64,000 nucleotides of DNA from Pantoea sp. CCBC3-3-1 (GCF_007981265.1 NZ_CP034363.1:1488001-1552000); one strand, 5' to 3'. Shown: positions 45,714 through 56,231, numbered from the stretch's first letter. Translations and numbers: made by a program. The notes: generated by a model from the sequence alone, not told the origin.

Positions 45714-47278
45714 GTCACAGCGAAAGCTGGAAACCGGCCAGTAATCCCTGGCTGGTCGCCATGACGGTAACGCTGGCGGTGTTTATGGAGATCCTCGACA
45801 CCACCATCGTTAACGTGGCGTTACCGCACGTCGCAGGTTCGCTCTCCTCCAGCTACGATGAGTCAACCTGGGTGCTGACCTCCTATCTGGTCGCCAACGG
45901 GATCGTGCTGCCCATTTCCGCCTTCCTTAGCCGTATGTTTGGCCGCAAGCAGTTCTTTTTGATCTGCATTGTGATGTTCACAATTTGCTCTTTCCTCTGC
46001 GGTATTGCTACCGAACTCTGGCAAATCATCCTCTTTAGGGTGCTTCAGGGCTTCTTTGGCGGCGGGCTGCAGCCGGTACAGCAATCGGTGCTGCTGGATT
46101 ATTTCAAACCGGAAGATCGCGGTAAGGCATTTGGACTCTCGTCCATTGCGATTATCGTTGCGCCGGTACTCGGTCCCACGCTGGGCGGCTGGATCACCGA
46201 TAACTACAGCTGGCGCTGGGTGTTCTTTATCAATATCCCGGTTGGCATTATCAGCGTGCTGGCTATTTACCAGCTGCTGGAAGATCCGCCGTGGGAGCGC
46301 AAATGGGCGAAGGGCAAGCTCAATATCGACTATATCGGTATCGGTTTGATTACCCTGGGTTTAGGATGCTTACAGGTGTTTCTCGACCGCGGTGAGGATG
46401 ATGACTGGTTCAGCTCGCCGTTTATCGTCACCTTTGCCATTCTGAGCGCCATCGGGTTGGTTGGGGCAGTTTACTGGCTGCTGTATGCCAAAAAGCCGGT
46501 GGTCGACCTGCACGTGCTGAAAGATCGCAACTTCGCGGTTGCCAGCGTGCTGATGTCCGGTATGGCCGCTATTCTCTACGGCAGTTCCGTGGTGATCCCA
46601 CAGCTGGCGCAACAGGATTTAGGCTACACCGCAACCTGGTCGGGGCTGGTGCTTTCGCCCGGTGCGGTATTGATTGTACTGACCATCCCGTTAGTGCTGA
46701 AGCTGATGCCAATTGTGCAGACGCGGTGGATCATCGCCTTTGGCTTCACCTGCCTGTTTGTCTCCTTTATCTATTCCGCCAAACTGACGCCGGATATCGA
46801 CTTTACCACGCTGGTAATGATGCGCAGCGCGCAGACTATCGGGCTGGGCTTCCTGTTTGTGCCGCTGACCACCATCGCGTTTGTCACCATCCCACAGAGG
46901 CTGAATGCGGATGCCTCGGCGTTGTTTACGATGTGTCGTAACGTCGCCGGTTCGATAGGGATCTCGCTTTCAACCGCGATGATTACCGAACGCGAACAGG
47001 CACGCAGCGCCAGTATGGTGCATAACATGACGCCGCTAAATGAACCGTTTAACCTGACGGTAGAGCGCTGGGCGCAGGGCGTGAGGGACTTTACCTCCGC
47101 GGTGGGCGATCCGGTGACGATAGCGACTGGTCAGCTCTATCAGCAGATGATCGTGCAGGCGCGAATTCTCGCCTATATCGATGTCTTTATGGGCCTCAGC
47201 ATTGTCGCCCTGGTTCTTATTCCATTTTGTTTACTGCTTGCGCCGATTAAGAGCGAGGGCAGTGCAGGAGCACACTGA
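45710..47278 (+). CDS. EmrB-like MFS drug transporter (DHA2 family)
   Basis: 14-helix proton-driven exporter of 522 residues. The DHA2 motifs are present: FMEILDTTIVNVALPHVAGSL in helix 1, FLSRMFGRKQFF after helix 2, and VLGPTLGGWITDNYSWRWVFFINIP (motif C and following). It pumps hydrophobic drugs, with the EmrA-like adaptor and an outer-membrane channel encoded on either side. The three genes form one operon. The substrate is unknown. Confidence 0.92.
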   Translation: MSHSESWKPASNPWLVAMTVTLAVFMEILDTTIVNVALPHVAGSLSSSYDESTWVLTSYLVANGIVLPISAFLSRMFGRKQFFLICIVMFTICSFLCGIATELWQIILFRVLQGFFGGGLQPVQQSVLLDYFKPEDRGKAFGLSSIAIIVAPVLGPTLGGWITDNYSWRWVFFINIPVGIISVLAIYQLLEDPPWERKWAKGKLNIDYIGIGLITLGLGCLQVFLDRGEDDDWFSSPFIVTFAILSAIGLVGAVYWLLYAKKPVVDLHVLKDRNFAVASVLMSGMAAILYGSSVVIPQLAQQDLGYTATWSGLVLSPGAVLIVLTIPLVLKLMPIVQTRWIIAFGFTCLFVSFIYSAKLTPDIDFTTLVMMRSAQTIGLGFLFVPLTTIAFVTIPQRLNADASALFTMCRNVAGSIGISLSTAMITEREQARSASMVHNMTPLNEPFNLTVERWAQGVRDFTSAVGDPVTIATGQLYQQMIVQARILAYIDVFMGLSIVALVLIPFCLLLAPIKSEGSAGAH

Positions 47279-47279
47279 C

Positions 47280-48845
47280 ATGAACGTTTCTCTTGATGCA
47301 CGTTTGCGACTCAGCGTGCTGCTGGTCGCGGGTCTGACTTTATCGGCCTGTTCCGTTGGCCCGGATTACCGGCCGCCGAAACCGGTGACGCCGGCTTCTT
47401 TTAACAGCCTGCAATCGGACAGCGCTTCCCGACCTCAGGCAACGGCAACCAATCCTGGCTGGTGGAAATCGTTTAACGATCCCCAACTCAACAGCCTGAT
47501 CGATCGGGCAATTGCCGGGAACCTGAGCTTACAGCAGGCGGTATTGCGTATTGCGGGTTCTCGCCAGCAGCTGAATCAGGCGCGAGGCGCATGGTTTCCG
47601 ACGCTAAACGGCAGCGCTTCGGCGCAGCGCCAGCAGCTTGGGCTAAAGGGACAGCTGGAGTCGAAGGGCATTTATCAGCAGCTGGATGACGTTGACACCG
47701 GCACCGATACCGATCTCTCTTCCGCACTGAATAGCCTGACGAAGCCGGTCGGGCTTTATCAGGGGAGTTTTGATGCGGCCTGGGAACTGGATCTGTGGGG
47801 CAAAGTGCGTCGCCAGGTAGAAATGGCTGGCGCGCAGCAGCAAGAATCTGTAGAGAGCCGCAATGATGCGCTGGTCTCGCTGGAGGCCGAAGTTGCCCGT
47901 ACCTGGTTGCAGCTTCGCGGCGCGCAGTCGATCAGCCAGACGTTGGAAACCCAGATTGAGGTGGCGCAACAGACGCTGGAACTGACGCAGAGCCAGCAGC
48001 GTAATGGCCTGGCACCGCAGATGGACGTGGAAAATGCCCGGGCGCAGCTTAATTCTCTGCGGGCGCAGCTGCCGCAGTATCAGTCGCAAATTCATCAGGC
48101 CATGAACGGGCTGGCGGTGTTAATCGGCAAGCCGCCGGGCATGCTGGATGGCGAACTGGCGGTAAGTAAACCGATGCCTGCGCTGCCAAAAGCGATTCCG
48201 GTTGGCCTGCCTTCGACCCTGGCTCGCCGCCGCCCGGATGTGCGCCAGGCCGAGGCCAGACTGCACCAGGCTACCGCCAATATCGGGGTTTCTGTCGCCC
48301 AGCTGTTCCCGGATCTTTCCCTCACCGGCCAGTTTGGCATGCGGAATACCGATGCCAGCTATCTGGATAACTGGAGCAGCCACTTCTACAGCTACGGCGC
48401 TTCGCTCTCTATTCCAATCTTCCAGGGCGGCAGGCTGGTTTCAAGTGTGAAAGTGGCCAGAGCCGAACAGGCCAGTGCGGCGCTGGGCTATCGGCAGACT
48501 GTCCTGACTGCATTGCAGGATGTGGAAAACGCGCTGGTCAGCTACCGTAACGATCAGCAACAGGTTGAGGGGCTGGATCATACGGTAGAAGCGTTGCAAA
48601 ACGCCTTCGATCTGGCAAGCGACAGCTATAAGCAGGGGCTTTCCTCCTTTATTGAAGCGCTTGATGCGCAGCGCCAGCTGGCGCAGGCGAAGCAGCAGGC
48701 CGCCTCGGCAAGGGTTCAAAGCAGCCTCGATCTGGTGGCCCTGTATAAAGCCCTTGGCGGCGGCTGGGAGCTATATCAAAACGTAACGCTGCCCGAATAT
48801 TCCGTCTTCGGTCCAGCCGAAACCGGCGATGCACCCGTCCGATAA
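47280..48845 (+). CDS. NodT-family outer-membrane efflux lipoprotein
   Basis: TolC-like outer-membrane channel of the RND/MFS efflux lipoprotein family, 521 residues. A lipoprotein signal ends with the lipobox LSAC (acylated Cys about residue 22). Then come SVGPDYRPP, typical of the family, and two OEP repeats with long helices (ARLHQATANIGVSVAQLFPDLSLTGQFG, LQDVENALVSYRNDQQQV). The start at 47280 is one base after the emrB-type stop. It completes the tripartite pump. Confidence 0.92.
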   Translation: MNVSLDARLRLSVLLVAGLTLSACSVGPDYRPPKPVTPASFNSLQSDSASRPQATATNPGWWKSFNDPQLNSLIDRAIAGNLSLQQAVLRIAGSRQQLNQARGAWFPTLNGSASAQRQQLGLKGQLESKGIYQQLDDVDTGTDTDLSSALNSLTKPVGLYQGSFDAAWELDLWGKVRRQVEMAGAQQQESVESRNDALVSLEAEVARTWLQLRGAQSISQTLETQIEVAQQTLELTQSQQRNGLAPQMDVENARAQLNSLRAQLPQYQSQIHQAMNGLAVLIGKPPGMLDGELAVSKPMPALPKAIPVGLPSTLARRRPDVRQAEARLHQATANIGVSVAQLFPDLSLTGQFGMRNTDASYLDNWSSHFYSYGASLSIPIFQGGRLVSSVKVARAEQASAALGYRQTVLTALQDVENALVSYRNDQQQVEGLDHTVEALQNAFDLASDSYKQGLSSFIEALDAQRQLAQAKQQAASARVQSSLDLVALYKALGGGWELYQNVTLPEYSVFGPAETGDAPVR

Positions 48846-49291
48846 GTTGCGTTAACGCTCACCGCTGGTGGCAGGGATGCTCTGCCAGCGATGAGCCTGC
48901 CTGTTTGTTCCCCTCTCATCCTGCTCATCCCCCGTTTTTTCCATTTTTTAGTTTACGCACTCTACAACTGCCACAGGGAATGAAACGGCTCCCGCAGGTT
49001 ATCGGTTTTTTTCCCCTTTTTATCTTAATTTGAAATAAACGTTTTAATTCTTTGCTGACCTCTCTAACGCCTTCTGGAGCATGCATAATGACCGGAGACA
49101 ATATTATTACCTGTTATATGATACTCCCGTCACAAAATGAGATGACTGTTGAGAGCTGTGCCGCAAAATTTAATTTTCATTGTTATTTTAAATGAAAAAA
49201 ATGGACTAAGTTAGGATGCTATAAGGCCGTGCCGTATGCACCTGCCAGACGCTTTCATCCTGCATATCATTCCAAGAGGTTTGTCACCATT
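48846..49291. other. Spacer with stem-loop, upstream of the sugar porter gene
   Basis: 446 bp. A large imperfect hairpin at 48857-48896 (GCTCA/TGAGC outer arms, GCTGG/CCAGC inner) probably ends the efflux operon. The rest is AT-rich. An ATG at 49088 preceded by GGAG opens a 35-codon frame to 49195 (starts MTGDNIITCYMI) with no match I recognise. No obvious CRP site or promoter pair was found. Confidence 0.4.
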
Positions 49292-50779
49292 ATGGCTAAA
49301 GAACAATATCTCACCCCCAATCGGGCTTCAGGCCCGAACAGCGCATCGCGAACGGAGCCCTTCGTGAAGATCATTGCCGTGATCGCCACGCTCGGCGGAT
49401 TGCTGTTTGGGTACGACACCGGCGTTATCTCTGGCGCATTATTGTTTATGGGCGATGAGCTGCATCTCACGCCCTTTACCACCGGCCTGGTAACCAGTTC
49501 TCTGCTATTTGGTGCGGCCTTTGGTGCATTGCTTTCCGGACACTTTGCTGCGGCAGCCGGGCGGAAGAAAATCATTATTGTTCTTGCAGCGATCTTCGCT
49601 ATCGGAGCGTTAGGAACCGCGATGGCTCCTGATGTCCACTGGATGATTTTCTTCCGCCTGGTGTTAGGCGTGGCGGTGGGCGGCGCATCGGCGACCGTAC
49701 CGGTTTACATTGCTGAAATTGCGCCAGCGAATAAGCGCGGGCAGCTGGTCACGTTGCAGGAGCTCATGATAGTTTCCGGACAGATGCTGGCCTATATCTC
49801 TAATGCCGGGTTCAATGCTGCCTGGGGCGGTGAAAGTACCTGGCGCTGGATGCTGGCGATTGCGACTATTCCTGCGGTTGCTCTTTGGTTTGGCATGATG
49901 TTTATGCCTGATACGCCACGCTGGTATGCGATGAAAGGGCGTCTGGCCGAGGCGCGTCGGGTGCTGGAGCGTACCCGGGCAAAGAGCGATGTTGAGTGGG
50001 AAATGACTGAAATTGAAGAAACCCTCTCCGAAGAAGAAAATAAAGCTAAACCTCGGCTGCGTGAGCTGCGTAAACCCTGGTTATTCAAGCTATTTTTGAT
50101 TGGCATCGGCGTGGCTGTTATTCAGCAGCTTTCGGGCGTGAATACCATTATGTATTACGCGCCCACCATGCTTAAAGCGGTGGGCATGAGTACCGATGCT
50201 GCGCTATTCGCCACCATTGCTAACGGCGCCATTTCGGTAATGATGACCTTTTTCGGCATCTGGCTGCTGGGAAAAATCGGCCGTCGTACGATGACGATGA
50301 TCGGCCAGTTCGGCTGTACCGCCTGCCTGCTGTTTATTGGCTGTGTTTGCTACTTTATGCCGGAAACCATTAACGGGCAGGTTGATATAGTACGCAGCTA
50401 TCTGGTACTGCTGGGCATGCTGATGTTTTTAAGTTTTCAACAGGGCGCGCTTTCACCCGTTACCTGGCTGCTGCTTTCTGAAATGTTCCCAACGCGGATG
50501 CGCGGAATATTCATGGGCGGCGCGGTCTTTGCCATGTGGATTGCGAATTTCTTAATTTCACTTGCTTTCCCGATGCTGCTGGCCAGCGTGGGCCTGTCAG
50601 GCGCGTTCTTTATCTTTGCGCTGATTGGCGTATTTGGCGCGATTTTTGTGGTCAAATGCGTGCCGGAAACCCGCAACCGTAGCCTGGAACAGATTGAGCA
50701 CTATCTGCACGACTGGTTAAGCAATGACGCCGAAACGCGTTCAATTTCAACGCGGGAGCGTAAAGCAGAGAGTCACTAA
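49292..50779 (+). CDS. Sugar porter family MFS transporter
   Basis: Proton-sugar symporter of the AraE/GalP/XylE group, 495 residues, 12 helices. Signatures are GGLLFGYDTGVISGALLFM in helix 1, GRKKII after helix 2, PVYIAEIAPANKRG, FMPDTPRWYAMKGR before the central loop, QQLSGVNTIMYYAPTML in helix 7, and the C-terminal PETRNRSLEQIE. The sugar or polyol cannot be assigned from the sequence. AAGAGG lies before the ATG at 49292; an upstream in-frame start at 49229 is less likely. In E. coli ldtB lies in this interval instead. Confidence 0.9.
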   Translation: MAKEQYLTPNRASGPNSASRTEPFVKIIAVIATLGGLLFGYDTGVISGALLFMGDELHLTPFTTGLVTSSLLFGAAFGALLSGHFAAAAGRKKIIIVLAAIFAIGALGTAMAPDVHWMIFFRLVLGVAVGGASATVPVYIAEIAPANKRGQLVTLQELMIVSGQMLAYISNAGFNAAWGGESTWRWMLAIATIPAVALWFGMMFMPDTPRWYAMKGRLAEARRVLERTRAKSDVEWEMTEIEETLSEEENKAKPRLRELRKPWLFKLFLIGIGVAVIQQLSGVNTIMYYAPTMLKAVGMSTDAALFATIANGAISVMMTFFGIWLLGKIGRRTMTMIGQFGCTACLLFIGCVCYFMPETINGQVDIVRSYLVLLGMLMFLSFQQGALSPVTWLLLSEMFPTRMRGIFMGGAVFAMWIANFLISLAFPMLLASVGLSGAFFIFALIGVFGAIFVVKCVPETRNRSLEQIEHYLHDWLSNDAETRSISTRERKAESH

Positions 50780-50800
50780 GACGATGGTATGATTTTCCCT

Positions 50801-50832
50801 GGGGCAGCGGTGTATTCGCCGCCCCTTTTTTT
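50801..50832 (+). terminator. Terminator of the sugar porter gene
   Basis: GGGGC (50801-50805) with the following GCGG pairs with CGC and GCCCC (50818-50825), then a run of eight T. Confidence 0.8.
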
Positions 50833-50883
50833 TGGCATAATGCGCGCTGATTTATTCTCCCATCGTAAACGAAAGGCAATCCT

Positions 50884-52476
50884 GTGCTAGTTTCCAGCAA
50901 CGTCACCATGCAGTTTGGCAGTAAGCCGCTGTTCGAAAACATCTCTGTCAAATTTGGCGGCGGCAACCGCTATGGCCTGATCGGTGCCAACGGTAGCGGC
51001 AAATCCACCTTTATGAAAATTCTCGGCGGCGATCTGGTGCCAAGCGCCGGGAACGTCTCGCTCGATCCTAATGAACGCATTGGTAAATTGCGTCAGGATC
51101 AGTTCGCTTTTGAACAATATAGCGTGCTGGATACGGTGATCATGGGCCACGGCGAGCTGTGGGAAGTGAAAGAAGAGCGTGACCGTATTTACGCGCTGCC
51201 GGAAATGAGCGAAGAAGACGGCTATAAAGTTGCCGATCTGGAAGTGCAATACGGTGAAATGGACGGTTACACCGCCGAAGCGCGTGCCGGTGAACTGCTG
51301 TTGGGCGTGGGCATTCCGCTGGAGCAGCATTACGGCCCAATGAGCGAAGTTGCACCCGGCTGGAAACTGCGTGTCCTGCTGGCGCAGGCGCTGTTCTCCA
51401 ACCCGGAGATCCTGCTGCTCGACGAACCAACCAACAACCTGGACATCGATACCATTCGCTGGCTGGAGCAGGTGCTGAACGAACGTAACAGCACCATGAT
51501 CATCATTTCGCATGACCGTCACTTCCTGAATATGGTGTGCACGCACATGGCGGATCTGGACTACGGCGAGCTGCGTGTTTATCCGGGCAACTACGATGAA
51601 TATATGACGGCGGCGACGCAGTCTCGTGAGCGTCTGCTGGCAGATAACGCGAAGAAGAAAGCGCAGATCAACGAACTGCAATCTTTCGTTAGTCGCTTCA
51701 GCGCCAACGCCTCCAAATCTCGCCAGGCGACTTCTCGTGCCAAGCAGATTGATAAAATCAAGCTGGAAGAAGTGAAGGCCTCCAGCCGCCAGAATCCGTT
51801 TATCCGTTTTGAACAGGATAAGAAGCTGTTCCGTAATGCGCTCCAGCTGGAATCCCTGACCAAAGGTTTTGATCAGGGGCCGCTGTTTAAAAACGTGAAT
51901 CTGCTGCTGGAGGTCGGTGAAAAGCTGGCAATTATCGGCCCGAACGGTATCGGTAAAACCACGCTGCTAAAAACGCTGGTGGGTGAGCTTCAGCCTGATA
52001 GCGGTGAGGTCAAATGGTCTGAGAATGCCCAAATTGGCTACTATGCGCAGGACCACGCGCATGATTTTGCCGATGACCTGACGGTCTTTGACTGGATGAG
52101 CCAGTGGAAGCAGGAAAGTGACGACGAGCAGGCCGTTCGCGGCATTCTGGGACGCCTGCTGTTCAGCCAGGACGACATCAAAAAGCCAGCTAAGGTGCTC
52201 TCCGGTGGGGAAAAAGGACGCATGCTGTTTGGTAAGCTGATGATGCAGAAGCCAAACGTGCTAATTATGGATGAACCGACTAACCACCTGGATATGGAAT
52301 CCATCGAAGCGATCAACATGGCGCTGGAGATGTATGAAGGCACGCTGATTTTCGTTTCTCACGACCGTGAATTTGTCAGCTCGCTGGCCACGCGCGTGAT
52401 TGAAATGACGCCGGGTAAACTCAACGACTTCACCGGCAACTACGAAGACTATCTGCGCAGCAAAGGTATCGTCTGA
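50884..52476 (+). CDS. ybiT: ABC-F family ATPase YbiT
   Basis: Soluble ABC-F protein of 530 residues with two ATPase domains and no membrane part. E. coli YbiT is a ribosome-associated translation factor. Walker A motifs are GANGSGKST and GPNGIGKTT; the signatures are the divergent VAPGWKLR and the normal LSGGEKGR. The inter-domain linker (about 240-310) is charged and helical ([29 protein letters not shown]). The start codon is GTG. It is almost identical to E. coli YbiT in the first domain. Confidence 0.95.
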   Translation: MLVSSNVTMQFGSKPLFENISVKFGGGNRYGLIGANGSGKSTFMKILGGDLVPSAGNVSLDPNERIGKLRQDQFAFEQYSVLDTVIMGHGELWEVKEERDRIYALPEMSEEDGYKVADLEVQYGEMDGYTAEARAGELLLGVGIPLEQHYGPMSEVAPGWKLRVLLAQALFSNPEILLLDEPTNNLDIDTIRWLEQVLNERNSTMIIISHDRHFLNMVCTHMADLDYGELRVYPGNYDEYMTAATQSRERLLADNAKKKAQINELQSFVSRFSANASKSRQATSRAKQIDKIKLEEVKASSRQNPFIRFEQDKKLFRNALQLESLTKGFDQGPLFKNVNLLLEVGEKLAIIGPNGIGKTTLLKTLVGELQPDSGEVKWSENAQIGYYAQDHAHDFADDLTVFDWMSQWKQESDDEQAVRGILGRLLFSQDDIKKPAKVLSGGEKGRMLFGKLMMQKPNVLIMDEPTNHLDMESIEAINMALEMYEGTLIFVSHDREFVSSLATRVIEMTPGKLNDFTGNYEDYLRSKGIV

Positions 52477-52483
52477 TAGTGCT

Positions 52484-52511
52484 GGAAGGGGAGGCGAAAG
52501 CTTCCCCTTCC
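52484..52511 (+). terminator. Hairpin after ybiT
   Basis: GGAAGGGGA (52484-52492) pairs with TTCCCCTTCC (52502-52511) shortly after the ybiT stop. The U-tract is weak. Confidence 0.55.
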
Positions 52512-52553
52512 TCGTTCTGCGTCGACGCTTTTCCCAGCCGTCCTACACGATTT

Positions 52554-54098
52554 CTACACGATTTCTACCCGATTCCGCCCGGATGATTTCGCCTGATACA
52601 GCGCCTTATCTGCCTGCCCGATAAGTTTCTGGCGGTTATTTTCAGCTTCGCTTCCTGGCGTCACATGCAGCCCGATACTGACGGTCACCACTTTGGCCGC
52701 GTTTTCACTGTTTTCGTGAGGAATAGCCAGAGTCGCAATCGCTTCTTTTGCTGCTTCAGCGAAGCGTAGCGCGCTCTCCTGCTCCCATCCGACAAGGATA
52801 ACTGCAAATTCTTCCCCGCCGTACCGCGCAACAAGATCTTCAGACTGGTGAACAACGTTTTGTAAAGCACCCCCTATGCGCCTCAGACAATCATCACCCG
52901 CCAGATGGCCGTAGGTATCGTTGAATCGCTTAAAGGAGTCGACATCGACCATTAACAGCGCCAGCGGGGTTCGCCATTGCTGCGAGCGCTCCAGGCAGTG
53001 ATCCAGATAAAGATCGAACTGGCGGCGGTTTGCCAGCCCGGTAAGGCTGTCTACCAGCGCCAGCGTTTGCAACGTGCGATTCATCGCCGCCAGCTGGTCG
53101 CGTGTTCGCGCCAGCTCCTCCTGATTGCGAATGCTGTAGCCGATATTACGCAGTAATAAAGATCCCAGCACGGCAATCACTGCCAGCAGTAAAATACACA
53201 GCGCGACATAGACCAGCAGCTCCGTTAGCCAGGCATGGATCAGCTGTTTTTTGTCATATCCCACCGTCACCACCAGCGGATAACGCTTTAAGCTGGCGTA
53301 GCCAAAGACGCGTTCGACGCCGTCCAGGGCTGCGGCATAGATCGCCGTGCCGCTGTTGGACTTTTTCAACAGGCTGGTGAACAACGGGCTACCGGAAATA
53401 TTACGGTTAATGGTGCTGTCGGGGAACGGGCTGGCATACAGGATATTACCGCTGTTGGTCATTAACGCCAGCAGCCCACGGTCGCCAAGATCGTAGTAAC
53501 CAAAAATTTGCCGGAAATAGTCAATCCGCAACGTAGCCAGCAGCACGCCCCGGAAAGAGCCATCACGGTTATTCAGACGCATTGAAAGCGGAACAACCAG
53601 GTCACCGGTACTGCGGCTGTGAATCACCTGGCTTATCAGCATTTCAGAATCATTGTGCTGTTGGTGATAGCGAAAATAAGCCCGATCGCTGTTGCTTCGA
53701 TGCTGTTGCAGCGGTCCGCCGGAGGTAATAACCCAATTGCCCTGGGCATCGTAAACAAACAGCCCATGCAGCTGTGGGAGCGAGGCTTTACGCTCAACCA
53801 GCAGATTACGCAGATAGGTCTGCCTTTCCGCATCCAGTCCTACCAGCGTAATACGGTCACGCAAATCCTGTAGCGTAAGCTCTATCGGCAAAAAAGAGTC
53901 TTCGGCCTGGCGCGAGACCGATTGGGACAGGTTATGCGCGTCGCTCTGGGTCTCATTTAACATACGTTGCCAGCTGTTATACACAATCCAACCGTTTACC
54001 AGCAGGACGGCACAGCCGATCACCAGCAAAGAGACGATCAGCGATCGACGCAGTTTTAGCATGCTGACATCGGGTTGCGGGCGAAATTCCCCAGTCAT
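52554..54098 (-). CDS. Membrane-bound diguanylate cyclase with periplasmic sensor
   Basis: Makes cyclic di-GMP. 514 residues: transmembrane helix 1 at about 18-38, a periplasmic dCache-like sensor to about 290 (GLFVYDAQGNWVITSGG, VPLSMRLNNRDGSFRGVLLATLRIDYF), helix 2 at about 293-315, then the GGDEF domain (LALVDSLTGLANRRQFDLYL, DVDSFKRFNDTYGHLAGD, active site YGGEEF). The position of the inhibitory RxxD site reads QSED, so product inhibition may be absent. E. coli has dgcI near gsiD in the same general region, but this gene lies between ybiT and moeB, so orthology is uncertain. Three near-tandem 11-bp repeats straddle the stop codon. Confidence 0.9.
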   Translation of the reverse strand: MTGEFRPQPDVSMLKLRRSLIVSLLVIGCAVLLVNGWIVYNSWQRMLNETQSDAHNLSQSVSRQAEDSFLPIELTLQDLRDRITLVGLDAERQTYLRNLLVERKASLPQLHGLFVYDAQGNWVITSGGPLQQHRSNSDRAYFRYHQQHNDSEMLISQVIHSRSTGDLVVPLSMRLNNRDGSFRGVLLATLRIDYFRQIFGYYDLGDRGLLALMTNSGNILYASPFPDSTINRNISGSPLFTSLLKKSNSGTAIYAAALDGVERVFGYASLKRYPLVVTVGYDKKQLIHAWLTELLVYVALCILLLAVIAVLGSLLLRNIGYSIRNQEELARTRDQLAAMNRTLQTLALVDSLTGLANRRQFDLYLDHCLERSQQWRTPLALLMVDVDSFKRFNDTYGHLAGDDCLRRIGGALQNVVHQSEDLVARYGGEEFAVILVGWEQESALRFAEAAKEAIATLAIPHENSENAAKVVTVSIGLHVTPGSEAENNRQKLIGQADKALYQAKSSGRNRVEIV

Positions 54099-54243
54099 GA
54101 AAACGCTCCCTTGCGTAAAATCGCAGTCCTGTAACTATAGTGGGGATGCGAAGAATCTGTTGTTTTTACGTAGAAAAGGTGTGAGTGAATGTGCGCGCCG
54201 TAGCAAAAACAGCGCGCGAATAAAAGTCGATCTGGAGAGGAAA

Positions 54244-54996
54244 TCAGCCGCCGCAAACTTCGCAAGCCGGATCTTTTGCCAGCGTCAGGCTACGAAATTG
54301 CAGCGTCATAGCATCATAGATCAGCAGCTTACCCGCTACGCTTTCGCCATAATGGGTCAGTAAGCGAATGGCTTCCATCGCCTGTAGCGAGCCTATTACC
54401 CCAACCAGCGGCGCCATGACGCCTGCTTCCACGCAGCTTAGCGTGCCAGCGCCAAACAGGCGGCTCAGGCAGCGGTAGCAGGGATCATTTTCCTGCCAGC
54501 TAAAGACGCTGATTTGCCCTTCCATGCGGATTGCCGCGCCGGAAACCAGCGGGATTTTACTGGCAAAGCACAGCCGGTTGAGTTGTTCACGCGTGTCAAC
54601 GTTATCGGTGCAGTCCAGTACCAGATCGTGGTCACTAATCAGTGCGCCCAACGCCTCGTCATCAAGCTGCTTGTTAATAGCCTGCACCGTCAGATGGGGG
54701 TTGATTTCGTTTAGCTGTTGCCGGGCGGACTCCACTTTTGCCATGCCGATTTGCGCGTCACGATGCAGGATCTGACGTTGCAGGTTGGAGAGGGAAATCG
54801 TATCGAAATCCAGCAACGTCAGCTGGCCCACGCCAGCCGAAGCCAGATAAGGCGTGGCGGCACAGCCCAGGCCGCCCAGTCCAACCACCAGCACTTTTGA
54901 TGCTTTCAGCTTCTCCTGACCCTCAAAGTCAAACCCGCGTAAAACGATCTGGCGGTTATAGCGTAGCATCTCTTCGTCGCTAAGTTCCGGTAGCAT
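54244..54996 (-). CDS. moeB: Molybdopterin-synthase adenylyltransferase MoeB
   Basis: Activates the C-terminus of MoaD by adenylation during molybdopterin synthesis; ancestor-like to ubiquitin E1. 250 residues. The nucleotide site is VVGLGGLGCAATPYLASAGVG, and the adenylation Asp lies in LVLDCTDN. Two zinc-binding Cys pairs are seen (CYRC and CEVCGG), as in E. coli. The start shares one base with the moeA stop (TAATG), so translation is coupled. Confidence 0.95.
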   Translation of the reverse strand: MLPELSDEEMLRYNRQIVLRGFDFEGQEKLKASKVLVVGLGGLGCAATPYLASAGVGQLTLLDFDTISLSNLQRQILHRDAQIGMAKVESARQQLNEINPHLTVQAINKQLDDEALGALISDHDLVLDCTDNVDTREQLNRLCFASKIPLVSGAAIRMEGQISVFSWQENDPCYRCLSRLFGAGTLSCVEAGVMAPLVGVIGSLQAMEAIRLLTHYGESVAGKLLIYDAMTLQFRSLTLAKDPACEVCGG

Positions 54997-56231
54997 TAGC
55001 CCTCCAGCAAAGGGTTAAACGGCTCAACCTCAACCCATTCTCCGGCCTGCACGTTGCCGCGTTCGCGCTCAAGTACGATAAAACAGTTCGCCAGACTAAA
55101 GGAACTGAATACATGAGATCCCTGCGCGCCAGTACTATGAACTTCCAGTTCGCCGGCTGCATTACGCTGTAGCCTGCCGCGCTGAAAATCCAGTCGGCCG
55201 GGCGTCTTTTTCAGATTATCAGCCACTTTTACCCGCTGGCGTGGCGGAAGCGCTGCGCCTTGCTGGCCGCTAAGCTTCGCCAGCAGCGGCTGTACCAGCT
55301 GATAAAAGGTCAGTGCAGCGGAAACGGGATTGCCAGGCAGGCCGCAGAACCAGCTGCTTTGCAGACGACCAAAGGCGAAAGGTTTCCCCGGCTTGATCGC
55401 CAGCTTCCAGAAACTGATTTCACCCAATTCTTCCAGCATCGCTTTGGTGTAGTCAGCCTCGCCGACGGAAACGCCGCCGCTGCTGATTACCACATCCGCC
55501 TGTTCATCCGCCTGCATAAAAGCAGCCCGTAAAGCGGCCCGATCGTCAGGAATAATGCCGAGGTCGATCACTTCACAGCCCAGTTTATTCAACATCAATT
55601 GCACGGCGAAGCGGTTAGTATCATAAATCTGGCCTGCTGCCAGCGGCTGGCCCACCGGCTGCAATTCATCGCCTGTAGAGAAAACGGCTACGCGCAGCTT
55701 GCGCTTTACTTCCACCTTCGCTACCCCAAGCGAGGCGAGCAGAGGGAGCTCGGCGGCACCGAGGCGAACGCCGGGGACTAATACGCTGGCACCGGCAACA
55801 ATGTCTTCTCCAGCCAGCCGAATATTCTGACCTTTAACAACATCGGCACGAATAAAGACGGCCTCACCGACTTTTTCTGTCTCTTCCTGCATCACCACGG
55901 CATCACAGCCGTCGGGCACTGGCGCGCCGGTCATAATACGAATCGCGCTTCCGCCTGGCCATTCGCCCGTAAAAGGCGCACCGGCGAAAGCTTTTCCGGC
56001 AATATTCAGCGGTTTTCCTTCCTGAATATCGACCAGGCGTACGGCATAGCCATCCATCGCCGAGTTAGCAAAAGGGGGGACGTCAATGGGGGAAATGACC
56101 GCTGTGGCGGTGATCCGGCCCGGTGCTGTAACCAGTGAAAGCGTTTCAGTTTCAGCAACAGGGACGATTTGCGCGAGCATCGTTGCCAGCGCATCTTCAA
56201 GGGAGATAAGTCCCGCAGTAAAGGATTCCAT
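54996..56231 (-). CDS. moeA: Molybdopterin molybdotransferase MoeA
   Basis: Inserts molybdate into adenylylated molybdopterin. 411 residues, the same as E. coli MoeA. Features are [14 protein letters not shown] near the start, [19 protein letters not shown], and the MogA-like domain with [33 protein letters not shown] and [14 protein letters not shown] precedes the ATG at 56231; an upstream in-frame ATG at 56270 is not supported. It is divergent from iaaA. Confidence 0.95.
   Translation of the reverse strand: MESFTAGLISLEDALATMLAQIVPVAETETLSLVTAPGRITATAVISPIDVPPFANSAMDGYAVRLVDIQEGKPLNIAGKAFAGAPFTGEWPGGSAIRIMTGAPVPDGCDAVVMQEETEKVGEAVFIRADVVKGQNIRLAGEDIVAGASVLVPGVRLGAAELPLLASLGVAKVEVKRKLRVAVFSTGDELQPVGQPLAAGQIYDTNRFAVQLMLNKLGCEVIDLGIIPDDRAALRAAFMQADEQADVVISSGGVSVGEADYTKAMLEELGEISFWKLAIKPGKPFAFGRLQSSWFCGLPGNPVSAALTFYQLVQPLLAKLSGQQGAALPPRQRVKVADNLKKTPGRLDFQRGRLQRNAAGELEVHSTGAQGSHVFSSFSLANCFIVLERERGNVQAGEWVEVEPFNPLLEG

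Noticed and set aside
52440..54243. dgcI assignment for the diguanylate cyclase
   Set aside because: E. coli dgcI lies beyond gsiD next to pdeI; position, length and sensor differ here, so no symbol was given.
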